Assembly: GCA_964398215.1 (NCBI GenBank)
Contig: CAYNNP010000038.1
Span: 1-37,117, forward strand
Origin: CAYNNP01 sp964398215
GTDB taxonomy: Bacteria > Planctomycetota > Planctomycetia > Pirellulales > Pirellulaceae
DNA length: 37,117 nt
Reading direction: 5' to 3'
A program made the position numbers and the translations under genes. The notes beneath the pieces are model-generated. The model worked only from the letters and a program-made list of their open reading frames with translations. It was not told the DNA's origin and searched no databases. Shown in pieces: positions 1 to 7,806 of this stretch (positions within the stretch are counted from its first letter, which is position 1; each line of letters starts with the position of its first letter).

Positions 1-378
1 AGAAATCAGCCGCGCAAGGATTTGTGTAGATACCAATGCCCAAAGGGAGAGTGAAATCTCACGACACGTTTTCATCTCGTGGTTTACTTATCCAAATTCG
101 TTTTCCACGGTGAAAAGCGCAACTCCAAAAAGCGTGAGCGAGGGACAATCAATCTTGACTCGGTCCCTCGCTCACGCGTCGGGTTACCAAAATGCCCCCG
201 AATCAAAAACTAATTCACCCTGCACCCGCGCACCACCGCATCGAATCCTCAGCGCGATCTGGCCAGGAACCCCGAATTCCATGATTCCCCGTCAAAACGG
301 CACCATCGAACTGCAAATCGCAGCCGCACTGTGCTGGTACAATCTACAGCAATCAAGGATCCACGTTTAAAAAAGAGC
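1..378. other. Intergenic leader before the large propeller gene
   Basis: No convincing gene is present in this stretch; short open frames here lack recognisable protein features. It contains the 78-bp hairpin repeat at 113-190 and, near its 3' end, the purine-rich tract aaaaaagag about 3 to 9 bases before the first ATG of the next gene. I see no clear sigma-70 promoter. Confidence 0.6.
113..190 (+). repeat. 78-bp hairpin repeat, left copy
   Basis: This segment has a perfect 15-bp inverted repeat (132-146 with 163-177) enclosing a 16-base loop, flanked by an aaaagcgcaact-type leader and a gtcgggttaccaa tail. The reverse complement of 37020-37097 matches it at 76 of 78 positions; the two differences are at the tc/cc position of the leader and one base in the loop. 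Similarity stops abruptly on both sides, as expected for a dispersed intergenic element (REP or MITE-like). No transposase is nearby. Confidence 0.85.
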
Positions 379-3300
379 ATGATCATGCGACCATTGTTTT
401 GCCAACTTCCATTGATAATCGCAATTACTTTCTTGGCCAGTTCGACATCAAAAGCCGACGGGCAATCGGATGCGAAAGAGATCTTGGCATCGTCTGGAGT
501 TAACGCTGGGTTCGTTGTCCATCTGGGTGCATCGGATGGAAAATTGACTTCCGCACTACGGCAAAACGAAACCATCCAAGTCCACGGATTGTTGCGAGAC
601 GCTTCGCAAGTCGCGGAGGTTCGTAATCGCATTCACAAAGGTGGCGACTACGGCCAAGTCTCGGTCGACTATTTCGCTGGCGGCGACTTGCCCTACAACG
701 ACAATCTCGTGAACCTGTTTGTGACCGAGGACTTGGCCGGTGTTCCGATGGATGAAGTCCTTCGGGTTCTGGTACCTAACGGAGTGGCTTTGGTCAAAGA
801 GGACGGCGAGTGGAAAAAGACAACCAAGCCTCGGCCAGAGAATATCGACGAGTGGTCGCATTACTTGCACGATTCGACTGGAAATTCAGTCGCCGACGAT
901 GACATCGTTGCACCGCCACGGCACCTGCAATGGGTTGGCAGTCCGCGTTGGTCGCGCCACCACGACCGAATGGCCAGCATGAGTGCATTGGTTTCAACAA
1001 ACGGTCGAATGTTTTATGTGATGGATGAAGGTAGCCGGGTTTCGATTCAATTGCCGCCAAAATGGAAATTGATCGCGCGGGACGCGTTTAATGGCAGCGT
1101 GCTTTGGAAACGCGATATCAGTGATTGGCAAAACCACTTGTGGCCTTTAAAGAGCGGTCCCACACAATTGGCGCGGCGGTTGGTTTCAACTGACGATGAA
1201 GTGTTTGTAACCTTGGGGTACAACGCGCCGCTGGCCGCTTTGGATGCAGCGTCTGGTGAAATCATTCGCGAGTACCCCGACAGCGACGCAACCGAAGAAA
1301 TCATCCACACCAACGGCAAACTGTTTTTGGTCGTCAGAAAAGGAAAAGCAGAGCTTCAGGATTACGCTCCGTTGTTCGGCCGAACTGGCGACCAAGCACG
1401 CGTGCGAGATTTCTTTTGGAACGAAGAACCTCGTGTCATCATGGCGTTCGACGCCGACACCGGAAAACAACTTTGGTCGAAAAAATCGATTGTGTCGCCT
1501 CTTACACTCGCCGCCAAAGATGGGCAGTTGTTTTTTCATGATGGCGAAAAACTAGTCTGTGTCGATCAAAATAGCGGCGATGTGACTTGGAATTCAGAAG
1601 CGGTCACGCGGCGTCAGTCATTCACCTTCAACTTTGGACCGCGTTTGGTACTTCATGAAGATGTTGTTCTGTATGCCGGAGGTGATGGCAAGATTGTCAG
1701 TTTCAACGCAAAGAGCGGGCAAGAACTTTGGAATGCTAAATTTCCCAACAGTGGCTACCAGTCCCCGCAAGACCTGATGGTGATGGACGACTTGGTCTGG
1801 CTGGCACCACTAACGGCAGGCAAAGACTCGGGTGTCTACACCGGACGCGATCCAAAAACCGGCGAGATAAAGAAAGAGTTTCCGCCCGATGTGAATACTT
1901 ATTGGTTCCACCATCGTTGCTACATTGCAAAAGGAACCAAGAACTTTTTGATGCCTTCGCGAACTGGAATTGAATTTGTCGATCCCGATCAAGAACACTG
2001 GGACATTCATCACTGGGTGCGAGGCGGTTGCCTGTACGGTGTGATGCCGTGCAACGGGATGACTTACGCGCCACCACACAACTGTGCATGCTACCCCGAA
2101 GCAAAGCTATTCGGCTTCAATGCACTGGCACCCAAGGCGCCGACTCGTCCGATTCCGGTTGAAGTTCCCGAACAGGGACGATTGGAGGTCGGCCCCGCGT
2201 ATGACCAGCCATTATCCGTTTTGGTTGCTGCAAAAGATCGTGACGACTGGCCTACCTACCGTCATGACAAAAAACGATCGGCCGCAACGACGCGACCAAT
2301 CGACGGCAAACTGAGCGAGAACTGGACCGCCAAGCTGGGAGGCCGATTGACGCCCCCGGTTATTGCCGATGGCAAAGTCTTTATCGCACAGATCGACCAA
2401 CATACTTTGCATGCGTTAAGTGAATCCGATGGCTCGCCACAATGGAAGTTCATTGCGGGGGCAAGGATTGATTCGCCGCCGACATACTATCGCGGCCGCA
2501 TTGTGTTTGGTTGCACCGATGGCTGGGTCTACTGTCTGAACAACCAAGGCGAATTGTGCTGGCGGTACCGCGCGGCGCCCTTGGACCGTAGAACGATGGC
2601 GTATGAACAACTGGAATCACTTTGGCCCGTTCATGGCAGCGTCTTGGTTCGCGAGGACATCGTCTACTGTGTTGCTGGTCGCTCGAATTTTTTGGATGGA
2701 GGCCTGCGACTGTATCGATTGGATTTGGCAACTGGCAAGAAAATTTCTGAAACGATCATGGATGAAAAGAATCCTGAGACCGGAAATAACTTGCAAGAGA
2801 AATTGCAGATCCTGCAAATGCCTGTTGGTTTGCCGGACATTCTTTCCAGTGATGGTCGACACGTTTTTATGAAGTCACAGAAATTTGACTTTGAAGGAAA
2901 CCGACTAGAAATCGGACCCAACTCCGGTGACTTTGCCAAACAAGCGTCCAAACAACGAGGCGATGACGCGCATATTTTTGCACCGATGGGTTTCTTGGAT
3001 GATTCCTGGTTCCATCGCTCGTATTGGGTACTGGGGCAAAGCTTCGCAGGCGGACACGGCGGGTATTATCAGGCAGGACGCTTTGCACCGTCGGGACGTT
3101 TGTTGGTCCAAGGCAATGGGTACGTCTATGGGTATGGCCGCAAGCCAGAGTATTTGCGTTGGACGACGACGCTAGAACATCAGTTGTTCGCGGCGGAACA
3201 GAATCCGCCAGAGATTCCAGAGAGCTTCGGTAAACGCCAAGGCGGCGGTCGCTTAGCTGGCTCATACGCGCAGTTTCCGATCACAAAAAGCCTGGATCCA

Positions 3301-4278
3301 ACCGGAAAACCGATAACGATCGAAGCTTGGGTGACGACCACGAAACCACAGGGTGTGATTGTTGCACGTGGTGGGCCTTCGCAAGGATTTGCGCTGACCA
3401 TGAAGGGTGGACGTCCACGGTTCTTAGTCCGCGCTGATAACAAACTCGCAGTGGCCGAAGGAAAGAAGCGGATCGTTGGCGGGTGGCATCACGTCGTCGG
3501 TGTGCTGAGCGATGACAATGCCATGAAGCTGTTTGTCGATGGAGAATTGGTCGCCGAAGGAGCGTCATCAGGCTTGCTTGGCGCAAACCCAGTTCAGCCC
3601 ATGGAAGTAGGCCAGGATGGAGGTTCATCGGTTGGTGATTACAAAGCGCCGTTGCCGTTGACTGGTATTGTTGACGAGGTGCGTTTGTATTTTGCCGCTG
3701 CAACAAGCGATCAGATCAAAAGACGGTACGAAGATTCTGCGGAGATTTCTGCCGATGCAGTCTTGGCAGTCAGTTTTGATGATGGAACTGCCCGTGATCA
3801 CTCGCTGAAACGTAACAACGGAACCGTCACCGGCGGAAAAATAGTCGATGGCAAGTACGGAAAAGCGATTCAGTTTTCTGGCAAGCTTGCCAAACAGAAA
3901 GGTGGCAAGGCAAACAATCAAGGCAACAGCTTGATCAAACCAAAATGGACTCAAGACATTCCGATTTATGTTCGAGCAATGATCCTATCTGGCAGCAAGC
4001 TGTATATCGCAGGGCCGCCGGATATCATCGACGAAGAAAAGACGTTTGAAAAACTGACCGAAAGCGACCCAGAGGTTCAAAAATTACTCGCCGATCAAGA
4101 CGCCGCCTTGAATGGTGATGGAGGCCGATTGCTGGTCGTCAATATTGACACAGGCATGACCGAGCAATCAATCGAACTGAAAACATTACCAGCATGGGAC
4201 GGATTAGCCGGCGCGAATGGCAACCTGTTCCTTACAACCTTGAATGGTGAAGTGCGACGCTACACGACGACGCCGTAG
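379..4278 (+). CDS. Secreted PQQ-type beta-propeller/LamG protein with methyltransferase-like N-terminus
   Basis: A predicted exported protein of about 1299 residues. The ATG at 379 is chosen because it starts a signal peptide (MIMRPLFCQLPLIIAITFLA, then KADG); an ATG at 385 would do equally well, and the in-frame GTG at 331 would add a charged stretch in front. Residues about 45-135 look like a class I methyltransferase fold (HLGASDGKLT resembles the SAM-binding glycine loop, and VLRVLVPNGVALV resembles a late strand). Then come many propeller blades typical of PQQ/BamB-like repeats (WKRDI, LWSKKS, LWNAKF, WKFIAG and similar, each after a DA/NxxxG turn). A LamG/concanavalin-like domain sits at about 957-1117 (ITIEAWV, GGWHHVVGV, LFVDGELV, GIVDEVRLY), followed by a last propeller-like part. 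Such multi-domain proteins are common in planctomycetes; substrate and catalytic activity are unknown. A true quinone enzyme is not supported. Confidence 0.85.
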   Translation: MIMRPLFCQLPLIIAITFLASSTSKADGQSDAKEILASSGVNAGFVVHLGASDGKLTSALRQNETIQVHGLLRDASQVAEVRNRIHKGGDYGQVSVDYFAGGDLPYNDNLVNLFVTEDLAGVPMDEVLRVLVPNGVALVKEDGEWKKTTKPRPENIDEWSHYLHDSTGNSVADDDIVAPPRHLQWVGSPRWSRHHDRMASMSALVSTNGRMFYVMDEGSRVSIQLPPKWKLIARDAFNGSVLWKRDISDWQNHLWPLKSGPTQLARRLVSTDDEVFVTLGYNAPLAALDAASGEIIREYPDSDATEEIIHTNGKLFLVVRKGKAELQDYAPLFGRTGDQARVRDFFWNEEPRVIMAFDADTGKQLWSKKSIVSPLTLAAKDGQLFFHDGEKLVCVDQNSGDVTWNSEAVTRRQSFTFNFGPRLVLHEDVVLYAGGDGKIVSFNAKSGQELWNAKFPNSGYQSPQDLMVMDDLVWLAPLTAGKDSGVYTGRDPKTGEIKKEFPPDVNTYWFHHRCYIAKGTKNFLMPSRTGIEFVDPDQEHWDIHHWVRGGCLYGVMPCNGMTYAPPHNCACYPEAKLFGFNALAPKAPTRPIPVEVPEQGRLEVGPAYDQPLSVLVAAKDRDDWPTYRHDKKRSAATTRPIDGKLSENWTAKLGGRLTPPVIADGKVFIAQIDQHTLHALSESDGSPQWKFIAGARIDSPPTYYRGRIVFGCTDGWVYCLNNQGELCWRYRAAPLDRRTMAYEQLESLWPVHGSVLVREDIVYCVAGRSNFLDGGLRLYRLDLATGKKISETIMDEKNPETGNNLQEKLQILQMPVGLPDILSSDGRHVFMKSQKFDFEGNRLEIGPNSGDFAKQASKQRGDDAHIFAPMGFLDDSWFHRSYWVLGQSFAGGHGGYYQAGRFAPSGRLLVQGNGYVYGYGRKPEYLRWTTTLEHQLFAAEQNPPEIPESFGKRQGGGRLAGSYAQFPITKSLDPTGKPITIEAWVTTTKPQGVIVARGGPSQGFALTMKGGRPRFLVRADNKLAVAEGKKRIVGGWHHVVGVLSDDNAMKLFVDGELVAEGASSGLLGANPVQPMEVGQDGGSSVGDYKAPLPLTGIVDEVRLYFAAATSDQIKRRYEDSAEISADAVLAVSFDDGTARDHSLKRNNGTVTGGKIVDGKYGKAIQFSGKLAKQKGGKANNQGNSLIKPKWTQDIPIYVRAMILSGSKLYIAGPPDIIDEEKTFEKLTESDPEVQKLLADQDAALNGDGGRLLVVNIDTGMTEQSIELKTLPAWDGLAGANGNLFLTTLNGEVRRYTTTP

Positions 4279-4314
4279 GTCGGTCTACCGGCCCGGTCGG
4301 CGCGAATCCAGTCG

Positions 4315-4665
4315 CTAAACAATCCGATCACGATAGTGCTCTCGCCAGTTCAAACATCCTTGACCGCCTACTGTAAAGCTGCGGCATACGTTGGGGCGAT
4401 GTTGATGGTGCTTGCATCGTCGCGTTGCCGGATCGTACCAACAGCAAGGCCCATCCAATTCGCCACCGCTTGGTGCGTCATAATTTTCGATGTAACTCAG
4501 CAGTTCAAGCTTTAGATCTTTCGGCATATCGATCCAATGAGACTCCGCTGGTTGCGACTCGTTGCCAGTCACGTATGGCGGGTACCCCATGTGCAAACAG
4601 CAAACACCACAATTTCCACAATCCAAAGTGGGCAGGGGTGTTGCTGTACGATTCGAATCACTCAT
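4315..4665 (-). CDS. YkgJ-type CxxCxxCC cluster protein
   Basis: A 116-residue cytosolic protein of the YkgJ/UPF0153 family, which is thought to bind a zinc or iron-sulfur centre through conserved cysteines. The family signature is C16-x2-C19-x2-C22-C23, followed by a CC pair in GPCCWYD and later cysteines in RRCKHHQHRPNVCRSF, which is the usual layout. Length is normal for the short form. The start (MSDSNRTATPLP) lies 18 bases after the stop of the upstream TPR gene on the same strand, so the two are probably co-transcribed. The precise function is unknown; family assignment is secure from the cysteine pattern. Confidence 0.85.
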   Translation of the reverse strand: MSDSNRTATPLPTLDCGNCGVCCLHMGYPPYVTGNESQPAESHWIDMPKDLKLELLSYIENYDAPSGGELDGPCCWYDPATRRCKHHQHRPNVCRSFTVGGQGCLNWREHYRDRIV

Positions 4666-4683
4666 CGTTGAATCCCAGACTCA

Positions 4684-5838
4684 TTATTTTCGATGCAAAA
4701 TAACGTCGAACGTTGAAGTCGTCTGACCAGATGCAAACGTTACACCCGCAGGATTGTACAAAATCCCGCCAGGATGCCGCTGAGCATGAACATCAAGACC
4801 AACGATGTTGAATTCCGCCAATGTTTTGACTTCGCCAGGATCGCTGACACCATTTGAATCCTCGTCGATCCAGATCGCCAGTCCATCAAGTTCGCCGTCG
4901 GCCAAGCGGTCGTCACCATTGGCATCCAGCAAACGCATTGCTTGATATCCATTGTCTAAAAACAGCATGAACGTTCGATTGCCAAACAGTTGTATCGCAG
5001 AATCAATCGATTCTGTTTTCTGTTGGTCGTACACCAGCCAGCCAGCCTTTGGCGTTATCCAACTCCAATGTGACTTGGATCCACTGGCGTCGACATCAAA
5101 GGAAACTGTCGCATCGGGATCCAATATTTCTGTCAAAGTTGTTTTTGGATCGAGCGAGATCGCTATCGGCGTCATTGCGCGAGGCATCGATTTGATGTGC
5201 GCAAGCTTTTTATTCATGTCGGCGATTTCGCCAGCGTCTTTTTCTTGATCCAACAATGGCATCAAATATTCAATCGTTTCCGCAGTCGCGACTGGCCCCA
5301 GCACAAAGTTACGATCTTTGTCGCGTTTCCAAAATTCAGCCAGTGCCTTTCGATAGGCTTTGATCGCTGCTGCTGTTTTGCCCGACTGCTGCGAGCACCA
5401 CCCCAATCCGAGCGACACAATAGGATCATCCGCCTTGATCGAAAGCGATTTTTCATACGCCGCGATTGCGTTTTTCAAATGTTGTGCCGCAAGTGTGGTC
5501 GCCGCTTCGTCAGCTGCGTCTTTCTTTTCAGCAAATGGAATGAACTTTGGCTGATAGCCAAACCAAAGTTCTTTGCTGGGTTTTCCAGTACTGTTTTTTG
5601 CCGACCGCGGCTTTTTCGTTTCCACGACGGATGCATGGCCAAGTTTGAATGAGTAGGCCATGGCGTGTGCACGACCAAGGTTATGCCAAACCGCTGGATC
5701 TTTTGGGGTTTGCTCTGCCTGTCGGTTCAAGTTTCCAATCAATTGAGCAAGCGGAACTTTTTCAAGGTCGGGACGGGCATACCGACCGTCGCAAGGCGCC
5801 GCGACAAACAGAACCAAAAGAAAAAATAGACGACGCAT
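4684..5838 (-). CDS. Secreted TPR protein with RTX-type calcium-loop module
   Basis: A 384-residue protein starting with a signal peptide (MRRLFFLLVLFVAAPCDG). Residues about 30-190 hold TPR-like helices (AVWHNLGRAHAMA, AIAAYEKSLSIKADDPIVSL, AIKAYRKALAEF). The C-terminal part matches a module seen in bacterial RTX/calcium-binding proteins: SAIQLFGNRTF, then NGYQAMRLLDANGDDRL, then IDEDSNGVSDPGE, with two Asp-rich loops starting near residues 305 and 325 and a final beta-rich stretch. The loops suggest calcium binding outside the cytoplasm. TPRs suggest a scaffold. It is first in a probable operon with the CxxCxxCC protein. No enzyme motif is visible and the target is unknown. Confidence 0.75.
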   Translation of the reverse strand: MRRLFFLLVLFVAAPCDGRYARPDLEKVPLAQLIGNLNRQAEQTPKDPAVWHNLGRAHAMAYSFKLGHASVVETKKPRSAKNSTGKPSKELWFGYQPKFIPFAEKKDAADEAATTLAAQHLKNAIAAYEKSLSIKADDPIVSLGLGWCSQQSGKTAAAIKAYRKALAEFWKRDKDRNFVLGPVATAETIEYLMPLLDQEKDAGEIADMNKKLAHIKSMPRAMTPIAISLDPKTTLTEILDPDATVSFDVDASGSKSHWSWITPKAGWLVYDQQKTESIDSAIQLFGNRTFMLFLDNGYQAMRLLDANGDDRLADGELDGLAIWIDEDSNGVSDPGEVKTLAEFNIVGLDVHAQRHPGGILYNPAGVTFASGQTTSTFDVILHRK

Positions 5839-5946
5839 CGATTCACCTTGCGATCAAATATTCAATGGACAGAGGATTTCTCCAGCAGTTTAACACATGG
5901 GCAATTCGGCGAACGGAATTTGTGGAGCCCCGAGTGTGACAAGAAA

Positions 5947-5976
5947 AACGCCCCTGCGTTCGTACGCAAGGGCGTT
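5947..5976 (-). terminator. Rho-independent terminator of the tat operon
   Basis: A strong hairpin: 7 bp (aacgccc/gggcgtt), one mismatch, then 5 bp (tgcgt/acgca) around a tcgt loop. Read on the minus strand it is followed by TTTTTCTT, so it fits termination after the second tat gene, which ends at 6016. The plus-strand side is followed by a weaker T-rich stretch (attttctttt), so it may act in both directions. Confidence 0.85.
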
Positions 5977-6015
5977 GTCAATTTTCTTTTAGGCACAAAC
6001 GATTTGCTTGGGTGC

Positions 6016-6297
6016 CTAGGAGGGTGGTGGAGTAAATTTGGGGGCAGAAGGTTCTGACGGTTCGTCATCTTCCACCACCTCGTTATCCATCTGCATGGTA
6101 TCTTCAAACGACTGAGACACTTTTTTCGCTTCGTTCTCAACCGATCGGAATTGCTCTTGGACTTCGCTCAGGCCACGACGAAATTCGCGGTAGCTCCCGC
6201 CCAGCTTGCGTGCAACATCCGGAAGATTTCCACCAAATAGAATCACGGCGATCACTCCGATCACCATCATTTCAAATGGTCCTAATCCTCCAAACAT
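6016..6297 (-). CDS. Tat translocase TatA/B-like subunit (second copy)
   Basis: A 93-residue TatA/TatB-family protein. It starts with MFGGLGPFEMMVIGV: a short membrane helix, the polar GPxE motif, then the FGG-NLP hinge and an amphipathic helix (DVARKLGGSYREFRRGL). A long acidic, proline-ending tail follows. The ATG at 6297 is chosen because it gives the canonical TatA N-terminus and lies one base after the stop of the upstream tatA, suggesting translational coupling. The longer tail compared with the first copy could mean a TatB-like role, but Tat systems with only TatA-type proteins exist, so I leave the symbol open. No tatC is present in this window. Confidence 0.85.
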   Translation of the reverse strand: MFGGLGPFEMMVIGVIAVILFGGNLPDVARKLGGSYREFRRGLSEVQEQFRSVENEAKKVSQSFEDTMQMDNEVVEDDEPSEPSAPKFTPPPS

Positions 6298-6298
6298 A

Positions 6299-6496
6299 CT
6301 ATGTCTCGCCAGATCCTGTGTCTTCGTCTTCTGGCGTTTCATTCATGCCAGCTTTGAATTCGTTGGCGCTTTTACCCAGGTTGCGCATCAGACTGGGCAA
6401 CTTGGATCCGCCAAACAAAAGTAGCATGATGAACAGTAAAATCAGCATCTCGGATGGACCGGGCATGCCAAAAAAGGCAATCAAACAGACATTCAT
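6299..6496 (-). CDS. tatA: Tat translocase subunit TatA
   Basis: A 65-residue TatA-family protein of the twin-arginine pathway, which exports folded proteins across the inner membrane. Visible features are the GPSEM motif, a hydrophobic helix (LILLFIMLLLFGG), the FGGSKLP hinge and the amphipathic helix LMRNLGKSANEFKAGM, then a short acidic tail. The start at 6496 (MNVCLIAFFGMPGPSEM) is chosen for its upstream GGAG about ten bases away; a start at the internal MPGPSEM is possible. Its stop is one base from the ATG of the second copy, and a terminator closes the pair at 5947-5976. Likely clients in this window are the DUF1501 and DUF1571 proteins. Confidence 0.85.
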   Translation of the reverse strand: MNVCLIAFFGMPGPSEMLILLFIMLLLFGGSKLPSLMRNLGKSANEFKAGMNETPEDEDTGSGET

Positions 6497-6827
6497 TTTG
6501 ATTCGCTCCGCAAATAGAGGCTCTGGTAAAGAGAACCCTCACGTTCACTGACGGCGAAAGCGGGTAGGTCGATCGGCGATACTCTCAAGCCAATCACCTC
6601 CAGGACCGATGTGTCGGGGGTGGTATTGAAATGAAACGCTCATTCCAATGCTCCTCAGTCTATTAGGTGTGGCGATCGATTCAAAGGCCTGCTGGTTGAT
6701 TCAGCATGGTTTAGGTTAAAACCTGATCGAAAATCACCTTTACGCGGCAATTTCCGGCCGTCCCAACCTGGCAAGCGATCGAGTTTGGGCACAAGACCCA
6801 GCGGCAACGGCCTGGAAGTATTTTCCT
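6497..6827. other. Divergent spacer between tatA and the AEC transporter
   Basis: This 331-base stretch separates the minus-strand tat operon from the plus-strand transporter gene and must hold both promoters. It contains the possible 32-codon ORF at 6545-6643. A GGAAG about nine bases before the ATG at 6828 is the likely ribosome binding site of the transporter. I found no further gene or strong hairpin. Confidence 0.5.
6545..6643 (-). CDS. Possible 32-aa small protein or leader peptide ahead of tatA
   Basis: A short frame of 32 codons (begins MSVSFQYHPRHIGPGG, ends RPTRFRRQ, TGA at 6547-6545). It has one of the best Shine-Dalgarno sites in the window: AGGAG on the minus strand (6655-6651) seven bases before the ATG. 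It ends about 50 bases before tatA on the same strand. The product would be basic and soluble, with no membrane segment. I do not recognise the family. It could be a real small protein, a regulatory leader peptide of the tat operon, or chance. Confidence 0.4.
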   Translation of the reverse strand: MSVSFQYHPRHIGPGGDWLESIADRPTRFRRQ

Positions 6828-7778
6828 ATGTCAGATTTCCTTCCTATTCTCAGCAGCGTGCTAGCTGTCTTCGCAGTGATTGCGGTTGGAGGACTTGCAC
6901 GCCGCCTGAATTGGTTACGCGCTGAGGCAGACCAGTCGTTGGCGGCGCTGATTGCGTACGTCTTGATGCCGTGTCTTTTTGTCGATCGAATCCTGTCAGG
7001 ACAAGCCTTCGAGTCACTTTCCGAAATTTGGATACCGCCGCTGATCGGGTTTTCCATGACGGCATTTGGATTCGCGGTCGGAATCATCTTGGCTAGATTG
7101 GTTGGTCCAAAAATCGGTTTAGATACAACTGCAAAGCAAGGTGCATTTGCCTTGTGTGTCGGGATCTGCAACTACGGTTACATTCCGTTGCCTCTCGCCG
7201 AAAAATTTTACCCTGCCGCAGTCGTTGACCTGATTCTACACAACGTCGGTGTTGACCTGGCATTATGGAGCGTCGGTGTCGCCGTTCTTGTGGGCGGAGC
7301 CGGATGGAAACGCGTGTTGATGAATCCTCCGCTAATCGCGGTAACATCAAGCGTGCTGTTGAAAGAATTGGTCGGCAAAGACCAACTGCCGGACGCGTTG
7401 CTGACGGTCGCTCACATGCTTGGCGACTGTGCCATTCCCATGGGGCTGGTGCTAAGCGGCGCGATCATGGTTGACTTTTTCCGACAAGCCAATTGGTCCG
7501 ACTCAGTACGTTTGGTAATCGCCGCAATCAGCATTCGGCAGATCGCACTGCCAGTTATCATGCTGCTGCTAGCTGTGCAGTTTTCGTTTTCGGCGAACTT
7601 GCAAACGGTACTGGTCCTGCAAGCCGCCATGCCTTCAGCGGTTTTTCCAATCGTCATGGTCAGACTATTCGACAAAGACATCGACACGGCCTTGCGAGTC
7701 GTTTTATCGACCAGTGTCGCAGGCATTGTGCTGATTCCAATCTGGTTAGCGATTGGAAATTGGTGGATCGGCGCGTGA
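6828..7778 (+). CDS. AEC-family transporter (auxin efflux carrier-like permease)
   Basis: A 316-residue integral membrane protein of the AEC (PF03547) family, normal length, with about ten hydrophobic segments distributed in two halves. Diagnostic stretches are the N-terminal segment around VLAVFAVIAVGGLARRLNWL, the motif YVLMPCLFVDRILSG, the middle segment FALCVGICNYGYIPLPL with the typical N-x-G-x-x-PLP pattern, and the C-terminal AAMPSAVFPIVMVRLFDKD. Bacterial members export or import small organic acids such as malate, but the substrate cannot be told from sequence. It is convergent with the peptidase gene at 7807 and appears to be a single-gene unit. Confidence 0.9.
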   Translation: MSDFLPILSSVLAVFAVIAVGGLARRLNWLRAEADQSLAALIAYVLMPCLFVDRILSGQAFESLSEIWIPPLIGFSMTAFGFAVGIILARLVGPKIGLDTTAKQGAFALCVGICNYGYIPLPLAEKFYPAAVVDLILHNVGVDLALWSVGVAVLVGGAGWKRVLMNPPLIAVTSSVLLKELVGKDQLPDALLTVAHMLGDCAIPMGLVLSGAIMVDFFRQANWSDSVRLVIAAISIRQIALPVIMLLLAVQFSFSANLQTVLVLQAAMPSAVFPIVMVRLFDKDIDTALRVVLSTSVAGIVLIPIWLAIGNWWIGA

Positions 7779-7806
7779 CGTAGACTTCGCGGCCAGCGTT
7801 CCTGCA

